Assembly (NCBI GenBank): GCA_964036045.1
Contig: OZ038391.1
Coordinates: forward strand, 36,989,833 to 37,053,832
DNA length: 64,000 nucleotides
Reading direction: 5' to 3'
Origin: Eutreptiella sp. 'Long Island Sound 2002'
Taxonomy: Eukaryota; Euglenozoa; Euglenophyceae; Eutreptiales; Eutreptiaceae
Part shown: positions 38,101-49,100 of the stretch, piece after piece
Layout: every line of letters starts with the position of its first letter
How positions within the stretch are numbered: the stretch's first letter is position 1
Notes under the pieces: model-generated
What the model was told of the DNA's origin: nothing
The model's database searches: none
The model's input: the letters and a program-made list of their open reading frames with translations, nothing else
Position numbers and translations under genes: made by a program

Positions 38101-39797
38101 GTATGCCGGAACTTTTGGGGGCTCCGGGGGGGTATGCCGGAACTATCGTGGGCTTAGGGGAGGGTATGCCGGAAAGTTTGTGGGCTTAGGGGGGGGTATG
38201 CCGGAACCTTTGTGGGCTGGGGGGGGGGTATGCAGGAACTTTTGGGGGCTTAGGGGGGGGTATGCCGGAGATTTTGGGGGCTTTGGGGGGGGTATGCCGG
38301 AACTTTTATGCGCTCACGAAGGGTATGCCGGAACTTTTGGGGGCTTAGGGGGGGGTATGCCGGAACTTTTGTGGGCTCACATGGGGGTATGCCGGAACTT
38401 TTTGAGGCTCGGGGGGGGGCATGCCGGAACTTTTGGTGGCTCAGGGGGGGGTAGGCCGGAACTCTTGTGTGCTCAGGGGGGTGTATGCCGGAGCTTTTGT
38501 GGGCTCAGGGGGGCTATGGCGGAACTTTTGTGGGCTCGGGGGGGTTTACCTGAAATGTTGTGGGCTTAGAGGGGGTATGCCGGAACTCTTGGGGGCTTAG
38601 AGGGGGGTATGCCGGAACCTTTGTGGGCTCAGGGGGGGTATGCCGGAACTTTTGGGAACTTGGGGGGGGTATGCCGGAACTTATGGGGGCTTAGGGAGGG
38701 GTATGCCGGAACTTTTGGGGACTTGGGGGGGGGATGCCAGAACTTTTGGGGGCTTAGGGGGGGGTATGCCGGAACTGTTGTGCGGTTAGGTCGGGTATGC
38801 CGGAAGTATCGTGGGCTCAAGAAAGGGTATGCCGGAAGTTATGTGGGCTAAGGGGGGGGTATGCCGGAACTTTTGTGGGCTCAGAGGGGGGTATGCCGGA
38901 ACTTTTGTGGGCTTAGAGGGGGGGTATGCCGCTACTTTTGGGGGCTTGGGGGGGGTATGCCGGAACTTTTGTGGGCTCAGTGGGGGGTATGCCGGAACTT
39001 TTGTGGCCTCAAAGGGGGGTATGCCGGAGCTTTTGTGGGCTCACGGGGGGGGCTATGCCGGAACTTTTGTGGGCTCGCGGGGGGGGTATGCCGGGACTTT
39101 TGTGGGCTTGGGGGGGGGGTATGCCGGAACTTTTGGGGGCTGAGGGGGGCGTATGCCGGAATTGTTGAGGGCTTAGGGGGGGGTACACCGCAACTTTTGG
39201 GGGTGGTATGCCGGAACTTTTTGGAGCCTAGGGAGGGGTATGCCGGAAATTTTGTGGGCTTAGGGGGGGTTATCCCGGAAGTTTTGGGGCCTCAAGGGGG
39301 GGTATGCCGGAACTTTTGTGGGCTTAGGAGGGGTTATCCCGGAACTTTTGGGCGCTCAAGGCAGGGTATGCCGGAACTTTTGTGGGCGCAAGGGGGCGTA
39401 TGCCGGAGCTGTTGTGGGCTCAGGGGGGGGAGCCAGAACTTTTGTGGGCTCAGGTGGGGCTATGCCGGAACTTTTGTGGGCTCGGGGGGGGGGGATGCCG
39501 GAACTATTGTGGGCTTAGGGGGGGGTATGCCGGAACTTTGGTGGGCTTAGGGGGGGTATGCCAGAACCTTTGTGGGTTCAGGGGGGGTATGCCAGAACTT
39601 TTGAAGGCTTAGGGGGGGGGGTATGCCAGAAATTTTGGGGGGTCAAGGGGGGGTATGCCGGGGCTTTTGTGGGCCCAAGGGGGGCTATGCCCAAAATTTC
39701 GTGGGCTCGGGGGGGGTATGCCGGAACTATTGAGGGGTTAGGGCGGGGTATGCCGGCACTGTTGTGGGCTCAGGGGGGGGTGAGGTGAGGTGAGGTA

Positions 39798-39814
39798 CTC
39801 GGGCGTTCTCCGAG
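39798..39814. other. Short hairpin at the left edge of the insert
   Basis: CTCGG at 39798-39802 and CCGAG at 39810-39814 can pair around a 7-nt loop. It lies 18 bp inside the left boundary of the non-satellite insert. On the minus strand it follows the AATAAA motif, where a 3' terminal stem would sit, but a chance stem of five pairs is not rare. Confidence 0.35.
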
Positions 39815-39832
39815 CTCCAACGTAAAGTTAGA

Positions 39833-39838
39833 TTTATT
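39833..39838 (-). promoter_or_regulatory. AATAAA polyadenylation-like signal
   Basis: The minus strand reads GGTTAAATAAATCTAAC here. It lies about 80 bp downstream of the stop codon of the minus-strand ORF in the same insert, and about 50 bp before the satellite resumes. This is the layout expected for a transcript 3' end. The same bases could instead be read as an AT-rich promoter box. The motif alone is weak evidence. Confidence 0.4.
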
Positions 39839-39871
39839 TAACCTCCTTCCCCGACCCCGTCCGACGTGACA

Positions 39872-39936
39872 GCGTGAACGCTCTGAACAATGGCAATTCT
39901 GGAAAACGTGAACGTTCAGTACAACGGCAATTTTGG
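39872..39936. repeat. Imperfect 34-bp direct repeat in the insert
   Basis: Two copies of a pattern GTGAACG, then GGCAATT(C/T)TGG, start at 39874 and 39908, an offset of 34 bp. A third, partial copy (ACGTGAAATCG) may follow at 39939. Such short direct repeats are common in LTR U3 regions and promoters, but no family is recognised. Confidence 0.6.
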
Positions 39937-40149
39937 TGACGTGAAATCGTTGGATACGTACAGGGCGGTCGTGCCGTACATGGTGTACAGCGCCCAGCCC
40001 GTGGCTGACGGCCGCCCGCAGGGACAGACGACGCACGCATTGCGCACGCCAGGTCCATTTTCGGCGTCGTGGCAGGTGTCGGCCGTGCAGTAATGCACCT
40101 GCAATGCCCTGTAACCTCCCTCCTGTAGGGCCCTGGGGGGCACGCGCAC
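39916..40149 (-). other. Cys-rich minus-strand ORF, possible C-terminal fragment
   Basis: A minus-strand reading frame of up to 77 codons ends with TGA or an equivalent stop near 39916, following residues KLPLY. It contains seven Cys in about 30 residues, with the pattern YCTADTC, then NACVVCPCG, followed by an aromatic tail (WALYTMYGTTALYVSND). That composition is less repetitive than satellite-derived frames. TTGCAG occurs just before the frame's VHYC segment and could be a splice acceptor, but there is no clear polypyrimidine tract. Downstream lies a minus-strand AATAAA. A plus-strand frame of 67 codons overlaps it (39890-40093), so coding cannot be decided from one sequence. I recognise no protein family. 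It may be a last-exon or retrocopy fragment, or chance. Confidence 0.3.
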
Positions 40150-40150
40150 A

Positions 40151-43100
40151 CTTTTGGGGGCTGAGGGGGGGTATGCCCGAACTTTTGTGGGTTCAGGGGG
40201 GGGTATGCAAGAGCTTTTGGGGGCTTTAGGGGGGGGATGCCGGGGCTTTTGTGGGCTCAGGGGGGGATATGCGGGGACTTTTGGGGGCTCAGGGGGGGGG
40301 GATCGGGAACTTTTGTGGGCTCAGGGGGGGGTATGCCGGAACTTTTGGGGGCTCAGGGGGGAGGTATGCCGGAACTTTCGGGGGCTGGGGGGTGTGTGTG
40401 CAGGAACGTTTGGGGGCTCAAGGAGAGGTTTGCCGGAACTTTGGCGGGCTTAGAGGGGGGTATGCGCGATCTTTTGGGGGCACAGGGGGGGGGGGGTGCG
40501 GGAATTTGGGGGGTTAAAGGGGGGTCATGCCGGATCTTTTGGCGGCTTAGGGGGGGGTATCCCGGAACTTTTGGGGGCTTAGGGGGGGTATGCCGGAACT
40601 GTTGTGGGCTCGGGGGGGGTATGCCGGAACTTTTGGAGGCTTAGGGGCAGTTATGCTGGAACTTGTGCGGGTTCAGGGGGGGCTTGGGGGGGGGTATGCT
40701 GGAACTTTTGGGGGCTTGGAGTGGGTATGCCGGAACTTTTGTGGGGTTAGTGCGGGGTATGCCGGAACTTTTTGGGGCTTAGGGGGTGGTATGCCGGAAC
40801 GTTTGTGGGCTTAGCGGGGGGTATGCCGGAACTTTAGTGGGCTCAGGGGGGGTAGTGCCGGAACTTTTGGGGGCTCGGAGGGGGGGCATGCCGGAAGTTT
40901 TGGGGGCTCAGGGGGGGGCGGTGTGCCGGAAGATTTGGGGGCTCAGGGGGGGGGTATGGCGGAGGTTTTGTGGGCTCGAGGGGAGGGGTATGCCAGAACG
41001 TTTGGAGGTTCAGGGGGGGGGTATGTCGGAACTTTTGTGGGCTCAAAGGGTGGGCATCCGGAACTTTTGTGAGCTCGGGGGGGCTATGCCGGCACTTTTG
41101 GGGGCTCATGGGCGGGGTATGCCGGAACTTTTGTGGGCTCAGGGGGGGGTATGCCGGAACTGTTGTGGGCTCAAAGGGGGGTATGCCGGAACTTTTGTGG
41201 GCTCACGGGGGGGGGTATGCCGGGACTATTATGGGCTTAGGGGAGGGTATGCCGGAACTTTTGTGGGCTTGGGGGGGGGTATGCCGGAAGTTTTGACGGC
41301 TTAGGGCGGGCTATGCCGGAATGTTGGGGGCTTAGTGGGGGGTACGCCGCAACTTTTGGGGGCTTTGGGGGGGGGTATGCCAGAACTTTTGGGGGCTTAG
41401 GGGTATGCCGGAATTTTTTGTGGGCTCGGGGAGGGGTATGCCGGAACTTTTGTGGGCTTAGGGGGGTTATCCCGGACCTTTTGTGGGCTCAGGGAGGGGT
41501 ATGCCGGAACTTTTGGGGGCGCATGGGGGGGTATGCCGGATCTTTTGGGGGCTAGGGGGGGGTATGCCGGAATTTTTGTGGGCTCGGGGGGGGTATGCCG
41601 GAACTTTTATGGGCTTAGGGGGGGCCATCCCGGAAATTTTGGGGGCTCTAGGGGAGGTATGCCGGAACTTTTGTGGGCTCGGGGGGGGATACCAGAACTT
41701 TGGCGGGCTCACGGGGGGCTATGCCGCAACTATTGAGGGCTTGTGGGGGGGGTATGCCGGAACTTTTGTGGGCTCATGGGGGGTTATGCCGGAACTTTTG
41801 TGGGCTCAGGAGGGGTTATGCCGGAACTTTTGTCGGCTCGGGGGGGGCTTAGGGGGGGGTATACCGGAACTTTTGTGGGCTTAGGGGGCGGTATGCCGGA
41901 ACTTTCGGGTGCTCAGGGGGGGGTATGGCGGAACTGTTGCAGGCTCAGGGGGGGGGTATGCCGGAACTTTTGTGGGCTTAGGGGGGGGTATGCCGCAGCT
42001 TTTGGGGGCTTAGAGGGGGGTATGCCGGAACTTTTGGCGGCTTAGGGGGGGGGTATGCTGGAAGTTTTGGGGGCTTTGGGGGGGGTATGCGGAAACTTTT
42101 TTTGGCGCATGGGGGGGTATACCGAAAGTTTTGTGGGCTTAAGGGGGGGTATGCCGGAGCTTTTGGGGGCTTTGGGGGGGGTATGCCGGAACTAAATTGT
42201 GGGCTTAGGGGGGGGTATGCCGGAAATTTTGGGGGAATGGGGGGGGCGTATGCCGGGACATTTCAGGGCTTTGGGGGGGGTATGCCAGAACTTTTGGGGG
42301 CGTTGGGGTATGCCGGAAATTTTGTGGGCTTAGGGGGGGGTATGCCGGAACTGTTGTGCGCTAAGGGCGGGGTATGCCAGAACCTTTCGGGGCTCACGCG
42401 GGGGTATGCCGGAACTTTTGTGGGCTCAGTGGGGGGGGGGTATGCCGGAACTTTTGTGGGCTCAGGGAGGGGCATGCCGGAACTTTTGTGGGCTTAGGGG
42501 GGGGTATGCCGGACCTTTTGGGGGCTTGGGGGGGGGTATGCGGGAACTTTCGTGGGCTCAGGGGGGGGTATGCCGGAATTATTGAGGGCTTAGGGGGCGG
42601 TATGCCGGAAATTTTGTGGGCTTAGGGGGGGGTATGCCGGACCTTTCCTAGGCTTAGGGGGGGATATGCCGGAATTTTTGTGGGCTCAGGGGGGGGTATG
42701 CCGGAACTTTTGTGGGCTCAGGGGGGGGTATGCCGGAACTTTTGGGGGCTCGGGGGGGTATGCCGGAACTTTTGAGGGCTCAGGGGGGGGTATGCCGGAA
42801 CTTTTGGGGGCTCGGGGGGGCGTATGCCGGAACTTTTGTGGGCCCAGGGGGGGTATGCCGCAGCTTTTGGGGGCTTAGAGGGGGGTGTGCCGGAACTTTT
42901 GGGGGCTTAAGGGGGGGTATGCCGGAACTTTTGGGGGCTTTGGGGGGGATATGCCGGAACTTTTGGGGGCTTTGGGGGGGGCGTATGCCGGGACTTTTGG
43001 GGGCTTTGGGGGGGGTATGCCAGAACCTTTGGGGGCGTTGGGGTATGCCGGAAATTTTGTGGGCTTAGAGGGGGGTATGCCGGAACTGTTGTGCGCTGTG

Positions 43101-46100
43101 TGGGCGGGATATGCGGAGTATGCGGGAACTTTTGTGGGCTCAGGGGTGGGTATGCTAGAACTTTTGTGGGCTCGGGGGGGGGGGTATGCCGGAACTATTG
43201 TGAGCTTAGAGGGGGGTATGCCGGAACCTTTGTGGGCTTAGGTGGGGGTATGCCGGAACTTTTTTGGGCTTGGGGGGGGGGTATGCCGGAACTTTTGGCG
43301 ATTAGGGGGGGTATGCCGGAACTTTTGAGGGCTTTGGGGGGGGTATACCAGAACTTTTGGGGGCTTTGGGGGGGGTATGCCGGAAATTTTGTGGGCTTAA
43401 GGGCTGGGTATGCCGGAAGTGTTGTGATCTCATGGGGGGGTATGCCGGAACTTTTGGGGGCTCCAAGGGGGGGGGTATGCCGGAACTTTTGTGGGCTCGG
43501 GGGGGGGGTATGCCGGAACTTTTTCGGGCTTAGGGGGGGGTATGCCGGAACTTTTTTGGGCTGAGGGGGGGGGTATGCCGGAACTTTTGGGGGCGTGGGG
43601 GGGGTATGCCGGAACTTTAGCAGGCTTTGGGGGGGTATGCCAGAACTTTTGGGGGCTTTGGGGGGGTATGCCGGAAATTTTGTGGGCTTAGGGGGGGGGT
43701 ATGCCGGAAGAGTTGTGCGCTCACGGGGGGGTATGCCGCAATTTCTCCAAGGGCAAGGTATGCAGGAAATTTTGTGGGCTTAGGGGGGGGCATGCCGGAA
43801 CTTTTGTGGGCTTAGGGGGGGGGGTATGCCGGAACTTTTTTGGGCTTAGGGGGGGGGGTATGCCGGAACTTTTGGCGCTCGGGGGGGGTTTATGCCGGAA
43901 CTTTTGGGGGCCTGTGGGGGGATATGCCGGAACTTTTGGGAGCTTTGGGAGGGTATCCCAGAACATGTGGGGGCTTTGGGGGGAGGGGGGTATGCCGGAA
44001 GTGTTGTGCGCTCACGAAGGGGGTTTGCCGGAACTTTTGTGGGCTCCAGGGGGGGGGTATGCCGGAACTTTTGTGGGCTCAGGGGGGGGGGGTATGCCGG
44101 AACTTTTGTGGGCTGAGGAGGGGGTATGGCGGAACTTTTTGGGGCTTGGGGGGGGGTATGCCGGAACTTTTGGCGCTCATGGGGGATTATGCCGGAACTT
44201 TTGGGGGCCTAGGGGGTGTTATTCCGGAACTTTTGGGGGCTTTGGGGGGGGTATGCCGGAAATTTTGTGGGCTTAGGGGGGGGTATGCCGCAACTTTTGT
44301 GGGCTCCACGGGGGGGGTATGCTGGAACTTTTGTGGGCTCATGGGGGGGTATGCCGGAACTTTTGTGGGCTCAGCGGGGGGTATGCCGGAACTTTTGAGG
44401 GCTCAGGGGGGGGTATGCACAAACTTTTGGGGGCTCAAGGGGGGGTATGCTGGAGCTTTTGTGGCCTCAGGGGGGTATGCCGGAACTTTTGTTGGCTCGG
44501 AGGGGGGTATGACGGAACTATTGTGGGCTAGCGGGGGGTATGCCGGAACTTTTGTGGGCTTGGGGGGCGTATGCCGGAACTTTTGGGGGCTTTGGAAGGG
44601 TATACTGGAAATTTTTGGGGCTTAGGCAGGGGTATGCCGAAACTTTTAGGGCCTCAGGGGAGCCATGCCGGAACTTTTGAGGGCTTGGGGGGGGGGGATG
44701 CCGGAACTTTTGGGGGCTCATCGGGGGTATGCCGGAACTTTTGGGGGCTTGGGGGGGGTTATGCCGCAACTTTTGGGAGCTTGGGGGGGATGCCGGAACT
44801 TTTGGGGGCTCAGGGGGGGCCATGCCGGAAGCTTTGTGGACTCACGGGGGGGCATGCCGGAACTTTTGGGGGCTGAGGGCGGGGGTATGCCGGACCATTT
44901 GTGGGCTCAGGGGGGGGTATGCCAGAACTTTTGGGGGCTCAGGGAGGGGGTATGCCGGAACTTTTGTGGGCTCAGGGTTGGGGTATGCCGGAACTTTTGT
45001 GGGCTTAGGAAGGGTATGCCGGAACTTTTGGGGGCTCAGGGGGGGGTATGTCGGAACTTTTGTGGGCTCAACGGGGGGTATGCCGGAGCTTTTGTGGGCG
45101 CAGAGGGGGGGGGTACGCCGGAACTTGTGGGGGCTCACGGGGGGCTATGCCGGAACTTTTGTGGGCTAGGGGTGGGTATGCCGGAACTATTGTGGGCTTT
45201 AGGGGGGGTATGCCGGACCTTTTGTGGGCTTAGGGGGGGGTATGCCGGACCTTTTGTGGGCTTAGGGGCGGGTATGCCGGAATTTTTGTGGGCTCAGGGG
45301 GGTGGTATGCCGGATCTTTTGGGAGCTCAAGGGGGGGGTATGCCGGAACTTTTGGGGGCTTGGGGGGGGGGTATGCCGGAACTTTGGCGGGCTCACTGGG
45401 CGGTACTTTGGGGGGCTCAGGGGGGGGGTATGCCGAAAACTTTGGAAGCGCAGGCGGGGGCAGCTTTTGTGGGCTCGGGGAAGGGTATGCCGGAACTTTT
45501 GTGGGCTCAGGGGGGGGTATGCTGGAACTTTTGTGGGCTCAGGGGGGGGTATGCCGGAACTTTTGGGGGCTTGTGGGGGGTATGCCGGAACTTTTGTCAG
45601 ATCCGAGGGGGGGATACCGGAACTTTTGTGGGCTCACGGGGGGGGTATGCCGGAACTTTTGTTTGCTCAGGGGGGATATGCCGGAACTTTTGTGGGCTCA
45701 GGGGGGGGCTATGCCGGAACTTTTGTGGGCTCGGGGGGGGGGGGTATGCCAGAACTATTGTGGGCTTAGAGGGGGGTATGCGGGAAATTTTTTGGGCTTG
45801 GAGGGGGGTATGCCGGAACTTTTGGCGGTTAGGGGGGGGTATGCCGGAACTTTTGGGGGCCTGGGGGGGGTATGCCGGAACTTTTGCAGGCTTTGGGGGG
45901 GGTATGCCAGAAGTTTTGGGGGCTTTGGGGGGGGTATGCCGGAACGTTTTTGGGCTTAGGGGGGGGGTACGCCGGAACTTCTGGGGGCCTGGGGGGGTAT
46001 GCCGGAACTTTTTTGGGTTTAGGGGGGGGTATGCCGGAACTTTTGTGGGGTTAGGGGGGGGGTACGCCGGAACTTTTTTGGGCTAAGGGGGGGCAATGCC

Positions 46101-49100
46101 GAAACTTTGGGCGCTTAGGGGGGGTTATGGCGGAACTTTTGGGGGCCTGGGGGGGGTATGCCGGAACTTTTGCAGGCTTTGGGGGGGGTATGCCAGAGTT
46201 TTTGGGGGCTTTGGGGTGGGTATGCCCGAATTTTTGTGGGCTTAAGGGGGGGGTATGCCGGAAGTGTTGTGCGCTCAAGGGGGGGTATGCCGGAACTTTT
46301 GTGGGCTTAGGGGGGGGGGTATGCCGGAACTTTTTTGGGCTTAGGGGGGGGCGTACACCGGAACTTATGGCGCTCAGGGGGGGGTATGCCGGAACCTTTG
46401 GGGGCTCCAGGGGGGGGTAATGCCGGAACTTTTGTGGGATTAGGGGGGGGTATGCCGGAACTTTTGTGGGCTTAGGGGGGGGTACGCCGGAACTTTTTTG
46501 GGCTTAGGGGGGGGTATGCCGGAACTTTTGGCGCCCATGGGGGGTTATGCCGGAACTTTTGCAGGCTTTGAGAGGATATGCCAGAACTTTTGGGGGCTTT
46601 GGGGGGGGTATGCCGGAAATTTTGTGGGCTCAGGGGGGGGGTATGCCGGAAGTGTTGTGCGCTCAGCAGGGGGTTAGGCCGGAACTTTTGTGGGCTCCCG
46701 GGGGGGGGTATGCCGGAACTTTTGTGGGCTCAGGGGGGGGTATGCTGGAACTTTTGGGGGCTCAAGGGGGGGTATGCCGGAAATTTTGGGGGCTTGGGGG
46801 GGGTACCTTGAAAATTTTGCGGGCTCAGGGGGGGGTATGCCGGAACTTTTGGGGACTTTGGGGGGGTATGCCGGAACTATTGTGGGCTTGAGGCAGGGTA
46901 TGCCGGAACTGTTGTGCGCTTAGGGGGGGTATGCCGGAAATTTTTTTGGGCTCACGGGGATTTATGCCGAAACTTTTGTGGGCTTAGGGGGGGGTATGCC
47001 AGAACTTTTAGGGGCCCAGGGGGGGGTGTGCCAGAACTTTTGTGGGCTTAGGGGGGGGTATGCCGGAACTTTTGAGGGCTCAGGGGGGGGGTATGCCGGG
47101 AGTTTTGTGGGCTCAGGGGGGGTATGCCGCAACTTTTGGGGGCTTAGAGGGGGGTATGCCGGAAGTTTTGGGGGCTTAGGGGGGGGTATGCTGGAAGTTT
47201 TGGGGGCTTTGGGGGGGGTATGCCGAAAGTTTTGTTGGCGCATCGGGGGATATACCGAAACTTTTGTGGGCTTAAGGGGGGGTATGCCGGAACTTTTGGG
47301 GGCTTTGGGGGGGATATGCCGGAACTTTTGGGGGCTTTGCGGGGGATATGCCGGAACTAAATTGTGGTCTTGGGGGGGGGGGTATGCCGGAACTTTTGGG
47401 GGCTTGGCGGAGGCGTATGCCGGGACTTTTGGGGGCTTTGGGGGGGGTATGCCAGAACTTTTGGGGGCTTTGGGGTATGCCGGAACTTTTGTGGGCTTAG
47501 GGGGGGGGTATGCCGGAACTGTTGTGCGCTAAGGGCGGGGTATGCCGGAACTTTTCGGGGCTCACACGGGGGCATGCCGGAATTTTTGTGGGCTCAGGGG
47601 GGGGGGTATGCCGCAACTTTTGTGGGCTCAGCGGGGGGCTATGCCGGAACTTTTGTGGGCTTAGGGGGGGGTGTGCCGGACCTTTTGTGGGCTCGGGGGG
47701 GGTATGCCGGAACTATTGTGGGCTTAGGGAGGGGTATGCCGGAACTTTTGTGGGCTTAGGGGGGGGTATGCCGGACCTTTTGTGGGCTCAAGGGGGGGGT
47801 ATGCCGGAGGTGTTGTGCGCTCAGGGGGGGGTATGCCGGAACTTTTGGGGGCTCCAGGGGGGGGGGTATGCCGGAACTTTTGTGGGCTCAGGGGGAGGTA
47901 TGTCGGAACTTTTGTGGCCTTAGGGGGGGGTATTCAGGAACTCTTTTGGGCTTAGAGGGGGGGGGTACGCCGGAACTTCTGGCGCTTAGGGGGGGTAATG
48001 CCGGAACTTTTGGGGGCCTTGGGGGGTATGCCAGAACTTTTGGGGGCTTTGGGGGGGATATGCCGGAAATTTTGTGGGCTTAGGGGGGGGTATGCCGGAA
48101 GTGTTGTGCGCTCACGGGGGGGTAAGCCGGAACTTTTGGGGGCTCCAGGGGGGGGGGGTATGCCGGAACTTTTGTGGGCTGAGGGGGGGCAATGCCGGAA
48201 CTTTGGGCGCTCAGGGGGGGTTATGGCGGAACTTTTGGGGGCCTGAGGGGGGTATGCCGGAACTTTTGCAGGCTTTGGGGGGGGTATTCCATAACTTTTG
48301 GGGGCTTTGGGGTGGGTATGCCCGAATTTTTGTGGGCTTAAGGGGGGGGTATGCCGGAAGTGTTGTGCGCTCAGGGGGGGGTATGCCGGAACTTTTGAGG
48401 GCTCCAAGGGCAAGGTATGCCGGAACTTTTGTGGGCTCAGGGGGGGGTATGCCGGAACTTTTGTGGGCTTAGGGGGGGGTATGCCGGAACTTTTTTGGGC
48501 TTAGGGGGGGGGCGTACACCGGAACCTATGGCGCTCATGGGGGGGGTATGCCGGAACTTTTGTGGGCTTAGGGGGGGGGGTACGCCGGAACTTTCTTGGG
48601 CTTAGGGGGGGGTATGCCGGAACTTTTGGCGCCCATGGGGGGTTATGCCGGAACTTTTGGGGGCCTGGGGGGGACATGCCGGAACTTTTGGGGGCTTTGG
48701 GAGGGTATGCCAGAACTTTTGGGGGCTTTGGGGGGGGTATGCCGGAAATTTTGTGGGCTCAGGGGGGGTATGCCGGAAGTGTTGTGCGCTCAGCGGGGGG
48801 TATGCCGGAACTTTTGTGGACTCCAGGGGGGGGGAATGCCGGAACTTTTGTGGGCTCAGGGCAGGGGTATGCTGGAACTTTTGGGGGCTCAGGGGGGGGT
48901 ATGCCGGAAATTTTGGGGGCTTGGGGAAGGTATGCTGGAAATTTTGTGGGCTCAGGGGGGGGTTTGCCGGAACTTTTGGGGGCTCAAGGGGGGGTATGCC
49001 GGAACTTTTGTGGGCTCGGAGGGGGGTATGACGGAACTATTGTGGGCTAGCGGGGGGTATGCCGGAACTTTTGTGGGCTTGGGGGGGCGTATGCCGGACG

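Larger units (their letters stand above)
1..39779 (+). repeat. Satellite array I, ~31-bp G-rich unit
   Basis: Continuous head-to-tail copies of a unit of usually 30-33 bp: TATGCCGGAACTTTTG, then TGGGCT(C/T)A or GGGGGCT(C/T)A, then a G-run of about 5-9. All copies run in the plus orientation except the two inverted islands listed separately. Unit length varies mostly through the G-run. Recurrent variants are TATGCTGG and TATGCCAG (CpG decay), GCCGGAAGTTTTG, GGAACTATCG and GGAACTGTTGTGCGC. The start of the window lies inside the array, so its left edge is not seen. No non-satellite stretch over about 100 bp was found in this interval. Seen directly; the family name is unknown to me. Confidence 0.97.
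39780..40150. other. Non-satellite insert, 371 bp, unidentified
   Basis: The satellite stops after a G-run and the plus strand continues with three TGAGG repeats, then unique sequence of balanced composition, until satellite resumes at CACTTTTGGGGGCTGAGG near 40150. The right flank lacks the TATGCCGG part of its monomer, and I see no target-site duplication. The insert carries two CRE-like motifs (GGTGACGTGAA at 39935, CCGACGTGACA at 39861), a minus-strand AATAAA and a short minus-strand ORF, described separately. It could be the 3' end of a transcript or retrocopy on the minus strand, or an LTR fragment. I do not recognise it. Confidence 0.8.

Noticed and set aside
1-39779. Hundreds of long ORFs (Gly/Cys-rich on plus, Pro-rich on minus)
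   Set aside because: They are translations of the satellite in all frames with a 31-codon period, have no domain, no codon bias distinct from the repeat, and overlap one another in every frame.
39890-40093. Plus-strand 67-codon ORF in the 371-bp insert as a gene
   Set aside because: It starts within the 34-bp direct repeat, has no recognised family, and overlaps a minus-strand frame with equal or better support.
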